From assembly GCA_938011325.1 (NCBI GenBank), contig CALLUD010000011.1, positions 1-64,000 on the forward strand: a stretch of DNA of 64,000 nt. Direction: 5' to 3'. This DNA comes from an uncultured Spartobacteria bacterium (lineage in GTDB: Bacteria > Verrucomicrobiota > Verrucomicrobiia > Chthoniobacterales > JAATET01). The translations under genes were made by a program, and so were the position numbers. The first letter of the stretch is position 1; the number at the start of each line of letters is the position of its first letter. The notes below the pieces were generated by a model that saw only the letters and a program-made list of their open reading frames with translations, ran no database searches and was not told where the DNA came from. This document shows positions 1-8,173 of this stretch, piece by piece.

Positions 1-88
1 TTGGCGTTGGCGTTGGCGTTGGCGTTGGCGTTGGCGTTGGCGTTGGCGTTGGCGTCGGCGTTGGCGTCGGCGTGGGCGTTGGAGTCGG
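1..88. repeat. Tandem hexamer array (ttggcg)n
   Basis: The window opens with nine identical ttggcg units. Variant units (tcggcg, tgggcg, ttggag) follow until about position 88. On the minus strand in the frame of the secreted protein it encodes alternating Pro and Thr. The identical units are prone to slippage; because the unit is six bases long, gains and losses keep the frame. Confidence 0.95.
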
Positions 89-3000
89 CGGCGGGTTCGG
101 GTCCGTCGTCGCGCCGAAGGAGAAGATGTATTCGCCCGCCGGCAGCGGAGTGACGCCATCCGCAGACATGAGGTTGGCGTTGAACATGAGCCGGCCGGTG
201 GTCGTCGTGCGCGGCTGCGCAACTCGAATCTGCACCGGTTGAGGAATGACGTTCCCGTTCAAATCCGCCACGGTCACCGATGCGCCGAGGAAGGTGCCGA
301 GGGAATCGTCGCCAAGCACCCGGTAGAACACCGTCGTGAGGTCGTTGCCAGGGACCGCCGGGCCGCACGTGTCCACGTAGGAGAACCTCGGCAGGGAATA
401 CCAGTTTCCAAAGGAGGTGGCAGGGATGCTGGAGTGAACCGGCGTCATTCCGGCTTCGTCGTCGACGAAAAGGTCGAACGTGAACTTCGTGACATTGCCG
501 ACCTTGAACGTTCCGTTTGCCGGGTGGTTCGCCGGCAGCACGGCATCGATGGCAATGCGCGCGCCGTTGGAGAGCTTGTGCGGCTCGACCGTGGTCACCG
601 TGATCGGCGGTCCGGAGGGGCTGACGCTGATGCTCTTGTTGTCGTGCGGGATGAACTCGCCGTGGGTGTCATCCGCGGGCCCCGAGTAGGGCAGCTTCTT
701 GTTGAGCACCGGCCCCCATGGTGTCTGGATTGCCCACGGAATGGTCTTCACCAGGCCATTGGTGCCCGTGATCGAGAGTTGTAGCTGACTCGCGCCGCCG
801 GCGCCGATCTGCGCCGTGTCGTCGTCGAGGGAAAATCCATAGCCCGTGAAATGGAGCACCTCGTGCACGAACCACACGTAGGGATCGAGGTTGTAGATGT
901 TGAAACCCGTGCCCCATTTGTCGGTCTTCGGGTCCGGATACCAAAGCCTTACGCGAGGATTCACAGTCTCGTCCCACTCGCCATACACGGTGAAGTCACT
1001 CACGCCGCGCAACACCGATTTGATCTTGTCGCGGATCTTCGCAATGAGCATCTGGCCGTCTTCGGAATCCTTGCCGGCCTGCGTGAAGATGTAGCCCATG
1101 TTGCCGCCGACGATGTTCTGCATCGCCTTGAACACGGAGTCGCTGTTGCTCTGCCCCACTTGATTGAGCGAGGCCATGGCGAGGTAAACCGACTCCGAGA
1201 ACTCCCACGGGTCCTGGCCTTTCTGGTGCTCCGCGGGGAATGAGAACGCCGGTTTGCCGCCTTCCCCAAACATGGGATAGCCGGGATCGCCCTCGTTCTC
1301 GGGCGTGTAGCGCAGCTTCGCCTTCGGAGCGGTCGGCGGATAGAACGTGTAGGCGGTATTCGAATGCGCGGAGGCCGGCACCTGGCTCAGGATCACCGAC
1401 TTTCGATCCTGCGCGATCTCGAGGATCACCGGCAGTCCCATCGCGACGCCCACCTCGGTCATCGTCTCGGTGAGGTTCAATCCCGGTCCCTCCACCGACA
1501 TGCCCACCGCGAGCTCGGCCTGCGGTTCGTGGAAATACATCGTCCCGGCATTCGCGTCGATGTGGTCGATGGTGATCGTCCTGCTCTCGCCGAGCTTCGG
1601 CGCATGCAGGTTCTTCGCATGCCACTGAGAGAGGTAGTGCTTCACCCAGGAATACCAGAGGCGGATGATGGCCTCCGAGGCATAGTCGTGCTTCGGACGG
1701 GTGAACGTCATCACCGTGCCGACAATGCTTCCGCTCCATGTATTGCTCAGCGTGACAACGCGGCTCGCGTGATCGACAGCCGTGACGGTCGTGTTCGCAG
1801 GAATCGGCCCGCCGGACGCGATCTGCCCCACCTCGATGAAATCGATCTTCGATTGGTCCTCGTTTGGATCGAGGCGAACCTGCTTTTCCTGCAAGCCGGT
1901 CTGGTCACCAGACACGCCGAGCACCGCCGAGATGCGCCCGGTTCCACCGCTCGAAAGGATATACTTTTCGTTGTCGTAGCTGGACCGGTCGCCAAGCCCC
2001 TTCATCGGACTGCCCGGGAAAATATTGGCGCCCGACGGGATCTTCAGCGGCACGTTCGGATCCGTGCCCGCGCCGGGGAAGTTGTAAAACGGCCATCCCT
2101 TCCCTCCGAAATAATTTCCAAGCAGCGTGTTGTTGTCCGCCGTGAAGAGCCTGATGCTGTCCTGCAAATCCTTGATCGAGCCGACCGCGCCCGTCCAGCC
2201 GACCGCCTCGGGCGCCGAACCCGGGATGTAACCGCCGGTCTCGTTCGGCCGCTGGGGATTTGTGGCGTTTTGCACCACGGTCTGGTTCGGAATGATCCAG
2301 ACGTCGTTCGCGGCCATCGCCATCGGGAGGAAGAGATTATCCACGTTCGACACGTCGAAGTTCATCAACGTGACGATCTCCGTGTCCGGCATCTCGTGAT
2401 TGCTCTCCGGAGAAATCTTCACCAGATAGCCGTTGTCGCGAATCGTGAACTCCGCGATTTGATCGTGACTGTCGTCACTGGGCGACTCCGCGGAATTCGC
2501 CCCCGGCGGCGGATTCACCCCGGGCGCGACGTCGTTGCGATACCACATCACGACGCCGTTCGGGATCGAGTTCGTTGCCGTGGAGTCCTCCGGCAGCGCC
2601 GACAGCGTGATCGAACGATGCGCCGTGGCGCGATTGCGCAGAGGATTGCCCACGTCGCCAAAGTGCCAGATGTATTCCGCCTCGGTTCCGATGTGGATGC
2701 GCGCGCCGTTCCAATAAACCAGCGGAATGTCCACCAGGATGCTCTCTCCCGGCTTCAAGCCGAAGTAATACTTCTGATCGCCGGGGTCCTGATAGCCGAT
2801 GTAGCCGCGGTATTCCCGATTGGGCGTATCGAACGGGTCGTAGAGGCCCTTGTTCGGGTCTGACGCCATCGTCTTGTTGTGAGGGCTCCGCAGCATCGGA
2901 TACACGGTGGCCGCGGTATTGTTCGTGAGGCGGATCGTCTTCTTGGGAACCGTGTTGCCTTTCGGATCCACGCCATAGACCTGGATCTTGTTTGTCGGCG

Positions 3001-3223
3001 AGTTCGGGTCCCGCGGGTTCGGATCAAAAGGCTGATGGCCGTCGTCCGGCGTGTCGCCCCCCTTCCCCGTCGGCATGAGAACCGGAGTCGGCTCGGGCGA
3101 CTGGGCAAAAGAACTCACGGAGAGAGCGCCAAAAACCAGAGCCGCCACCAGACTCGTGCGCCTGAAGTGACAGGCTTTGAGAATCATCGGAAAGGTCAAG
3201 CGGGTGGCGGAAGAACGTTTCAT
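1..3223 (-). CDS. Secreted protein of unknown function with a Pro-Thr repeat, cut by the window edge
   Basis: One reading frame is open from the ATG at 3223 to the left edge (about 1074 codons, no stop). The N-terminus has a basic stretch, a hydrophobic segment ending near ALSVSSFAQS and then acidic, Pro-rich sequence. This is a plausible signal peptide, so the protein is probably exported. The body is rich in Gly, Asn, Asp and aromatic residues (for example YDPFDTPNREYRGYIGY and VDIPLVYWNGARIHIGTE), as in beta-rich secreted proteins. I could not assign a family; a distant glucanase- or thaumatin-like fold is only a guess. The C-terminal part visible here is a run of Thr-Pro encoded by the hexamer array at the left edge. 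Such runs usually act as linkers to another domain or a sorting signal, which would lie outside the window. Confidence 0.75.
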   Translation of the reverse strand, partial: MKRSSATRLTFPMILKACHFRRTSLVAALVFGALSVSSFAQSPEPTPVLMPTGKGGDTPDDGHQPFDPNPRDPNSPTNKIQVYGVDPKGNTVPKKTIRLTNNTAATVYPMLRSPHNKTMASDPNKGLYDPFDTPNREYRGYIGYQDPGDQKYYFGLKPGESILVDIPLVYWNGARIHIGTEAEYIWHFGDVGNPLRNRATAHRSITLSALPEDSTATNSIPNGVVMWYRNDVAPGVNPPPGANSAESPSDDSHDQIAEFTIRDNGYLVKISPESNHEMPDTEIVTLMNFDVSNVDNLFLPMAMAANDVWIIPNQTVVQNATNPQRPNETGGYIPGSAPEAVGWTGAVGSIKDLQDSIRLFTADNNTLLGNYFGGKGWPFYNFPGAGTDPNVPLKIPSGANIFPGSPMKGLGDRSSYDNEKYILSSGGTGRISAVLGVSGDQTGLQEKQVRLDPNEDQSKIDFIEVGQIASGGPIPANTTVTAVDHASRVVTLSNTWSGSIVGTVMTFTRPKHDYASEAIIRLWYSWVKHYLSQWHAKNLHAPKLGESRTITIDHIDANAGTMYFHEPQAELAVGMSVEGPGLNLTETMTEVGVAMGLPVILEIAQDRKSVILSQVPASAHSNTAYTFYPPTAPKAKLRYTPENEGDPGYPMFGEGGKPAFSFPAEHQKGQDPWEFSESVYLAMASLNQVGQSNSDSVFKAMQNIVGGNMGYIFTQAGKDSEDGQMLIAKIRDKIKSVLRGVSDFTVYGEWDETVNPRVRLWYPDPKTDKWGTGFNIYNLDPYVWFVHEVLHFTGYGFSLDDDTAQIGAGGASQLQLSITGTNGLVKTIPWAIQTPWGPVLNKKLPYSGPADDTHGEFIPHDNKSISVSPSGPPITVTTVEPHKLSNGARIAIDAVLPANHPANGTFKVGNVTKFTFDLFVDDEAGMTPVHSSIPATSFGNWYSLPRFSYVDTCGPAVPGNDLTTVFYRVLGDDSLGTFLGASVTVADLNGNVIPQPVQIRVAQPRTTTTGRLMFNANLMSADGVTPLPAGEYIFSFGATTDPNPPPTPTPTPTPTPTPTPTPTPTPTPTPTPTP

Positions 3224-3353
3224 GATGTGCTGGATGCAGAGGCCGTCGGATGGCGGGAGGTCGCCGCAAAGGAACCCGCTGCAGAAACCAAGGCAACATC
3301 AAGGGATAATGAGAGCCTCGGGTTGACAGGTGTTTTGCCGCTATTTTCTCGCG

Positions 3354-3380
3354 AACCAATAGTTTCGAACTCAATTGGTT
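3354..3380. promoter_or_regulatory. Inverted repeat AACCAAT-N13-ATTGGTT upstream of the secreted protein
   Basis: Seven-base arms are separated by 13 bases. The site lies about 130-155 bases upstream of the ATG at 3223, in otherwise gene-free DNA. A TTGACA hexamer at 3323-3328 on the plus strand is nearby. This could be a regulator site; no regulator can be named. Confidence 0.3.
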
Positions 3381-3440
3381 AAAACAGATCGAGCCCCGCT
3401 CCAAGCCAATGATGCGGAAAAGTGAAATGCCGCGAACGAC

Positions 3441-3644
3441 TCAGCGCGGCGGCTCGCAGAGATAGACCACTCCACCATCCACGGTGAGGACCGGAGCGCA
3501 TGCGCGGCCGCTCCCCCGTGACGAGACAATCGCCGCAAAGACGCAGGCACCGACGAGAATCGCGACGACGATTCGCCTTTCACGGATCGATTGCGAGGCC
3601 TTCGGCACGGACACAATGTGCACCGTCCTCCGCTGGATCGCCAC
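3441..3644 (-). CDS. Small predicted membrane protein
   Basis: A 67-codon frame starting with GTG at 3644 encodes a basic N-terminus (QSIRERR), one strong transmembrane segment (IVVAILVGACVFAAIV), and a short tail VLTVDGGVVYLCEPPR. Codon third positions are GC-rich, as in the neighbouring real genes, which supports coding. It is divergent from the oxidase gene and shares its upstream region. Function is unknown. It could also be a chance frame, since the start is non-ATG and there is no clear ribosome binding site. Confidence 0.45.
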   Translation of the reverse strand: MAIQRRTVHIVSVPKASQSIRERRIVVAILVGACVFAAIVSSRGSGRACAPVLTVDGGVVYLCEPPR

Positions 3645-3761
3645 CGAAACTCTTCACGAGCCGTTGCAACAGCTTCACTGCGGTCAATCCAGCCATGGAG
3701 CGCATGTCAAAACGCGCACATCCAATCCGCTTTCCCGGCGAAACCGTGGAATCCCCTTGTT

Positions 3762-3780
3762 TATATCGTAATACGATATA
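3762..3780. promoter_or_regulatory. 19-bp near-perfect palindrome in front of the oxidase gene
   Basis: TATATCGTAATACGATATA has two 9-base arms that are exact reverse complements around one central base. It sits immediately upstream of, and possibly overlapping, the translation start region of the haem-copper oxidase gene. Its AT-rich, CG-containing arms look like the operator of a small dimeric winged-helix repressor (ArsR/SmtB-like). That assignment is inference from shape only. A protein bound here would block transcription or initiation of the oxidase gene. Confidence 0.6.
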
Positions 3781-3791
3781 TTTTGATTCTC

Positions 3792-5471
3792 GTGTTGAGT
3801 TACCGCAGCTCGGTCGAGTCGGTTTCGCCGGCATGGGAGCAGGCCGGCCAGCGAACGGCGCTGTATCAATGGATTGCGACCGTCGACCACAAAAAGCTGG
3901 GTCTCATGTATCTGGGCGCCGGCTTTCTTTTCTTCGCCATTGGCGGAGTCATGGCGCTCCTTGTTCGCGCGCAGCTTTTCGTTCCGGAAAGCACCCTCCT
4001 TCATCCGGCTGCGTTCAATCGCTTCTTCACGATGCACGGCACGGTGATGATTTTTCTCGTCGCGATGCCGTGGATCTTCGGCTTTGCGAACTACCTGATC
4101 CCTCTGATGGTCGGAGCTCGAGACCTGGCATTCCCCCGTCTCAATGCCTTTGGGTTCTGGACCTTTTTTCTGAGCGGAATTCTTTTGATGCTCAGCTATC
4201 TGCTGGCGCCCGGTCTTTACGATGCAGGGTCTGCGCCGAATGTTGGCTGGTTTGCCTACGCTCCTCTTACCGAGCGGGCTTTTTCAAAGGGACACAGCAC
4301 AGATTACTGGGCTCTCGGCTTGCTCCTGAACGGCATTGGAAGCATCGCCACTGCACTTAACCTCATGGTGACAATCCTCTGCCTGCGCTGCCGGGGGATG
4401 ACACTCGGGCGAATGCCTTTGTTCGTCTGGTTGACGCTCGTGACGTCGTTTCTTGTCCTGATCGCCATGCCGGCTTTCACAGCCTGCCAGATCATGCTCT
4501 GGATGGACCGCAATCTCGGGGCGGTCTTCTTCGACACCCAGCGGGGCGGAGACGCGGTTCTGTGGCAGCACCTCTTTTGGATTTTTGGGCATCCCGAGGT
4601 TTACATTCTGGTCCTTCCGGCCTTCGGGATCGCTTCGGAGGTCGTCCCGGTATTCTCGAGAAAACCGATCTTCGGCTACCCAATCATGGTGGCTGCGACC
4701 GTTCTGATCGCATTCATCAGCACGGGGGTCTGGGCCCACCACATGTTCACCGTTGGGATGACCGCGTGGGGAAACACCTTCTTCGCCATTTCGACGATGA
4801 TCATTGCCGTTCCCACAGGGATCAAAATCTTCAACTGGCTCGCGACGATCCACGGCGGGAAGGTGCGATTTCAGCTGCCCATGCTTTTCTGCATCGGCTT
4901 CATCTTCCAGTTCCTGATCGCCGGACTAACCGGAATCATGCTCGGTTGCGCTCCGTTCAACTGGCAGTTGAGCGATTCGTATTTCGTAGTCGCGCACTTT
5001 CACTACGTGATTCTCGGGGGCATCGTGTTCTGCTTTTTCGCGGGCTTCTATTACTGGTATCCGAAGGCATTCGGTCGGATGCCGGACCGGAAGCTGGGCC
5101 TCTGGCATTTCTGGCTTTTCACACTGGGCTTTCACCTGACCTTCGACCCGTTGCATGTCGCCGGCGTCCTCGGGATGCCGCGCCGGATATACACTTACGA
5201 AGCGGGACGCGGCTGGGAGATATGGAATCAGCTCGCCACGGTGGGCGCGTTTATCCAAGGGGTCGCCGTCCTCATCTTCCTGATCAACTTGATCCACTCC
5301 TATTCGAAGGGCCGCCCGGCGGGAGAGGATCCGTGGGATGCATGGACGTTGGAATGGGCAACAACGTCTCCCCCGCCCGATTACAACTTTGAGGCTGATC
5401 CTTCCGTCCGCAGCAGGCGCCCGCTCTGGGACCTCAAGCACCCAATGGCCCCTGATTGGCGATACGAGTGA
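3792..5471 (+). CDS. ctaD: Haem-copper terminal oxidase subunit I (A1 type), orphan
   Basis: Membrane subunit that reduces O2 to water and pumps protons. Visible hallmarks are the low-spin haem ligand in MHGTVMIF, the binuclear-centre motif GHPEVYI with the pump Glu and cross-linked Tyr, the Cu ligands in VWAHHM, and the haem ligands in AHFHYV. The D-channel signature (FANYLIPLMVGARD) and the K-channel Lys in PTGIKIFNW are both present. About twelve hydrophobic segments are seen. The start is uncertain: GTG 3792 or TTG 3795 (about 559 residues) give normal family length, TTG 3783 is possible, and no Shine-Dalgarno is seen. No subunit II, III or haem biosynthesis gene is in the window, so this is an orphan copy. 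It could be either a cytochrome c or a quinol oxidase, because the substrate is set by the missing subunit II. Confidence 0.93.
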   Translation: MLSYRSSVESVSPAWEQAGQRTALYQWIATVDHKKLGLMYLGAGFLFFAIGGVMALLVRAQLFVPESTLLHPAAFNRFFTMHGTVMIFLVAMPWIFGFANYLIPLMVGARDLAFPRLNAFGFWTFFLSGILLMLSYLLAPGLYDAGSAPNVGWFAYAPLTERAFSKGHSTDYWALGLLLNGIGSIATALNLMVTILCLRCRGMTLGRMPLFVWLTLVTSFLVLIAMPAFTACQIMLWMDRNLGAVFFDTQRGGDAVLWQHLFWIFGHPEVYILVLPAFGIASEVVPVFSRKPIFGYPIMVAATVLIAFISTGVWAHHMFTVGMTAWGNTFFAISTMIIAVPTGIKIFNWLATIHGGKVRFQLPMLFCIGFIFQFLIAGLTGIMLGCAPFNWQLSDSYFVVAHFHYVILGGIVFCFFAGFYYWYPKAFGRMPDRKLGLWHFWLFTLGFHLTFDPLHVAGVLGMPRRIYTYEAGRGWEIWNQLATVGAFIQGVAVLIFLINLIHSYSKGRPAGEDPWDAWTLEWATTSPPPDYNFEADPSVRSRRPLWDLKHPMAPDWRYE

Positions 5472-5485
5472 ATCAACACAATCTT

Positions 5486-6472
5486 ATGACGAGAATATAC
5501 AACGACATCACGGAGACCATTGGCAACACGCCACTCGTGCGCCTCAATCGCACGGCGGAAGCACATGAAGTAGACGCGGAGATTCTCTTGAAGCTGGAAT
5601 TCTTCAATCCGCTTTCAAGTGTGAAAGACCGGATCGGACTCTCGATGATCCGTGAAGCGCTCGAGTCAAATGCCATCAACGAGGATTCAGTGCTCATCGA
5701 GGCCACGAGTGGAAACACCGGCATCGCCCTCGCATTCGTCGCCGCGGCCAAAGGCCTCAAACTCGTCCTCGTCATGCCCGACAGCATGACGGTCGAGCGG
5801 CGGAAGCTTTTCAAAATTCTGGGTGCGCGGCTCGTCCTGACAGAGGGTGCCAAGGGAATGCCAGGGGCGGTCGCGAAGGCAGCCGAGCTGGCCAGGAGAA
5901 TCCCAAACAGCCACGTCCTTGGCCAGTTCTCGAATCCGGCCAACCCCGCCATTCATAGAAAGACAACCGCCGAGGAAATCTGGCGCGACACCGAAAGAAC
6001 CGTGGACATCGTCGTGGCCGGTGTAGGAACCGGAGGAACGATCACCGGCGTCGGGGAAGTTCTAAAATCCCGGAAGCCTTCCATCCAAATTATTGCTGTC
6101 GAGCCGGCAACTTCCGCCGTGTTATCCGGCAAACCCGCCGGTCCCCATAAATTGCACGGCTTGGGAGCCGGCTTCATTCCGGAGATCCTGAACAAGTCCG
6201 CCTACGATGAGGTGATCCAAGTCTCCGACGCAGATGCCGGCGCGACGAGCAAGCAGATCAACCGGCTGGATGGAATTCCCGTCGGGATTTCTTCAGGAGC
6301 GTCCGCGTGGGCTGCGATTCAGCTCGCCAAAAGACCCGAAAACAAGGGCAAACGGATCGTCGCCATCACTCCCTCGTGCTGCGAACGCTATCTGTCCTCA
6401 TGGCTCTTTTCGGACGTCGGAGTTGAAACAGATGACCTCGAGGACCTTCTCGGACCGTCGAAATCTGAATGA
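5486..6472 (+). CDS. cysK: Cysteine synthase (O-acetylserine sulfhydrylase)
   Basis: PLP enzyme that makes L-cysteine from O-acetylserine and sulfide. The ATG at 5486 gives the typical N-terminus (IYNDITETIGNTPLVRL) and 328 residues, close to family size. The PLP lysine lies in SSVKDRIG. The substrate loop TSGNTGIALAF, the phosphate-binding GTGGTITGVG and the late GISSGAS motif are present. The C-terminus carries an extra acidic tail after ITPSCCERYLSSWLF. It starts 14 bases after the oxidase stop, so the two are probably co-transcribed. Its stop overlaps the ATG of the following MarR remnant. Confidence 0.93.
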   Translation: MTRIYNDITETIGNTPLVRLNRTAEAHEVDAEILLKLEFFNPLSSVKDRIGLSMIREALESNAINEDSVLIEATSGNTGIALAFVAAAKGLKLVLVMPDSMTVERRKLFKILGARLVLTEGAKGMPGAVAKAAELARRIPNSHVLGQFSNPANPAIHRKTTAEEIWRDTERTVDIVVAGVGTGGTITGVGEVLKSRKPSIQIIAVEPATSAVLSGKPAGPHKLHGLGAGFIPEILNKSAYDEVIQVSDADAGATSKQINRLDGIPVGISSGASAWAAIQLAKRPENKGKRIVAITPSCCERYLSSWLFSDVGVETDDLEDLLGPSKSE

Positions 6473-6870
6473 CGAAAAGCGATTACGAAAAACTCGCCGC
6501 CTTCCGCTACGAACTGCGCAGGTTCCTGCATCTCAGCGAGCGCGCGGCCGCTGAGCAGGAGCTTGCTCCGCAGCAATACCTGGCGTTTCCGGGAATCAAA
6601 GGATTTCCCGGGCGGGAGCGGGTGACGGCGGGCGAGCTTGCGGAACGGCTCCGGATCACCCACCAGAGTGCCGTGGGACCCGTCGATTGCCTTCAGGAAC
6701 GGGAACTCGTAGCGAGGGAGTTTCCGAGGGAGACCGCCGGGTCGTCTTCATCTCTCTCACGCCGTAGGGAAACCGTGTTCTGGAAAAGCTGGCCTCTGTT
6801 CATCCGATGGAACTTCGGAGAGTAGGACCACTTCTCGTAAGGCTTCTCAGCCGGGTCTCGGAAGCCACAC
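6469..6870 (+). pseudogene. MarR-family regulator, broken by a frameshift and a stop
   Basis: The first frame gives a normal MarR winged-helix start with the recognition region VTAGELAERLRITHQSAVG. After REFPRE (about 6735) the expected wing continues in the next frame as DRRVVFISLTP. It then meets an in-frame TAG at 6765-6767 and continues as RVLEKLASVHPMELRRVGPLLVRLLSR. Two lesions are therefore needed to explain it. MarR proteins are DNA-binding regulators that often respond to small ligands. Its ATG overlaps the cysK stop (ATGA), so it was once translationally coupled to cysK. It is probably inactive unless the sequence contains errors. Confidence 0.8.
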
Positions 6871-6996
6871 AACCCGATGAACGGATGGATAACCGATCGT
6901 CCTTTCATCGCTGGCACCGCGCGGTCTTGGAACCAGTGATCGTGGACCAATCACGCACCCGCCACCAACGAAACCGCCCTTCCACCTGACCTCCCC

Positions 6997-7689
6997 ATGA
7001 AGCGAATCGGACTCATCGGTGGGCTCAGTCCCGAGTCCACCGTGCACTATTACCAGCACCTTTGCCGCAAGCATAACGAGCGCTTCGGCAACCTGAATTT
7101 TCCGGAGATCACCCTCGAAAGCCTGAATCTTCAACGACTCATCGGGCTCTTCGAAATCAACGACTGGGGCGGCGTCGCAGAAATTCTGCTGGAAGCGCTG
7201 CAACGCCTTGAGAGAGCGGGAGCGGACTTCGCCGCGATCCTGGCGAACACTCCGCATAACGCCTACGACCGTCTTGTCGATGCGTCTCCGCTGAAAATTC
7301 TAACCATCATGGAGGCGACCTCGAAGGTTTTGATCCGCGATGGTCGACGGAAGGTCGCGTTATTGGGAACAAAACCAACGATGGAGTTCGGATTCTTCCA
7401 GAAACACTTTGCCGGGAATGGCATCGAAACCTGTGTGCCCGCCCCGACGCAACGGGCCGAACTGGACCGCATCATCTGGAAGGAGCTGTCCCATGGCATC
7501 GTCGAACCGGCATCCCGCGATATGGCGAAAGCCATGTTGTCCGACCTTCAGCAACACGGAGCGGAGGCGGTGATTCTCGGCTGCACGGAACTTGGACTGC
7601 TTGTTAGTGCCGACGACACCCCGATGCCCATCTACGACACGCTCACATTGCACGCGGATGCGATCCTCGAGTTCGCCTTGCAGGATTGA
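6997..7689 (+). CDS. Aspartate/glutamate racemase-family protein
   Basis: 230 residues with the family N-terminus (IGLIGGLSPESTVHYYQ) and the C-terminal catalytic motif ILGCTELG. The first catalytic cysteine of classical Asp/Glu racemases, normally in a CNTxH motif, is replaced by Ala: the protein reads ILANTPH with Ala at about residue 83. Homologues lacking this Cys exist (for example YgeA has Thr there), so activity cannot be excluded, but substrate and mechanism may differ. Soluble cytoplasmic protein. Head-to-tail with the cysK region but separated by 125 bases from the end of the MarR remnant. Confidence 0.85.
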   Translation: MKRIGLIGGLSPESTVHYYQHLCRKHNERFGNLNFPEITLESLNLQRLIGLFEINDWGGVAEILLEALQRLERAGADFAAILANTPHNAYDRLVDASPLKILTIMEATSKVLIRDGRRKVALLGTKPTMEFGFFQKHFAGNGIETCVPAPTQRAELDRIIWKELSHGIVEPASRDMAKAMLSDLQQHGAEAVILGCTELGLLVSADDTPMPIYDTLTLHADAILEFALQD

Positions 7690-7788
7690 ACTCCGGCCGA
7701 CTCGTCGAAGCCGTCCACCGGCTGCGAACACGTTCGGATCAATGAATGTTTGACACCATCAAACTTTCAGAAGCGAAAGTGTCCTTCA

Positions 7789-7817
7789 TTGACATTTTTG
7801 CCGTTCTTGCCATTTTT
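7789..7817 (+). promoter_or_regulatory. Possible promoter of the Phd-zeta pair
   Basis: TTGACA at 7789-7794 is followed 17 bases later by ATTTTT at 7812-7817. The antitoxin ATG is at 7823, so transcription would begin at or next to the start codon and the message would be leaderless. No Shine-Dalgarno is visible before this ATG, which fits. The -10 match is weak. Confidence 0.35.
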
Positions 7818-7822
7818 GCTAC

Positions 7823-8167
7823 ATGGCTTCCTCGGTATCGGACCTCATCTCGAGCCTTCCCTCGGTTTCGGCAACAGAGGTCAAAAATGAATTTGCCAGC
7901 GTCTGGGATCGCATGGTGAGTGAAGGCGCCGTCACGGTCACCCGGCATGAAAAGCCGAAGGCAGTTCTCCTCTCGATCGAGCGCTTCGAGGAACTGATCA
8001 AATCCAGTCAGCCTGCCTTGGATCAGCTGACCGCCGAATTCGACACCCTGCTCTCGAAGATGCAGTCTCCAAAGTCGCGCAAGGCCATGGCAGCAGCCTT
8101 CAAGGCAACTCCGGCGAATCTCGGTAAATCCGCCGTTGCGGCAGCCAAATCGCCGAAGCGCCGGTAG
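7823..8167 (+). CDS. Phd/YefM-type antitoxin
   Basis: 114 residues. The N-terminal half carries the Phd/YefM pattern VSATEVKNEFASVWDRM followed by VTVTRHEKPKAVLLSIERFEEL, which forms the dimeric DNA-binding fold. The C-terminal half is longer than usual and very basic and Ala-rich (SPKSRKAMAAAFK, AVAAAKSPKRR). It would neutralise the kinase encoded six bases downstream and repress its own promoter. Confidence 0.85.
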   Translation: MASSVSDLISSLPSVSATEVKNEFASVWDRMVSEGAVTVTRHEKPKAVLLSIERFEELIKSSQPALDQLTAEFDTLLSKMQSPKSRKAMAAAFKATPANLGKSAVAAAKSPKRR

Positions 8168-8173
8168 GCGGCA

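Noticed and set aside
1..88. Tandem repeat that might be a CRISPR or satellite
   Set aside because: The unit is six bases with no spacers and it encodes Thr-Pro in frame with a long gene.
1364..2863. 499-codon plus-strand frame
   Set aside because: It is the shadow of the secreted protein. It is full of Arg, His and Val with no domain, while the minus strand is continuous with a signal peptide.
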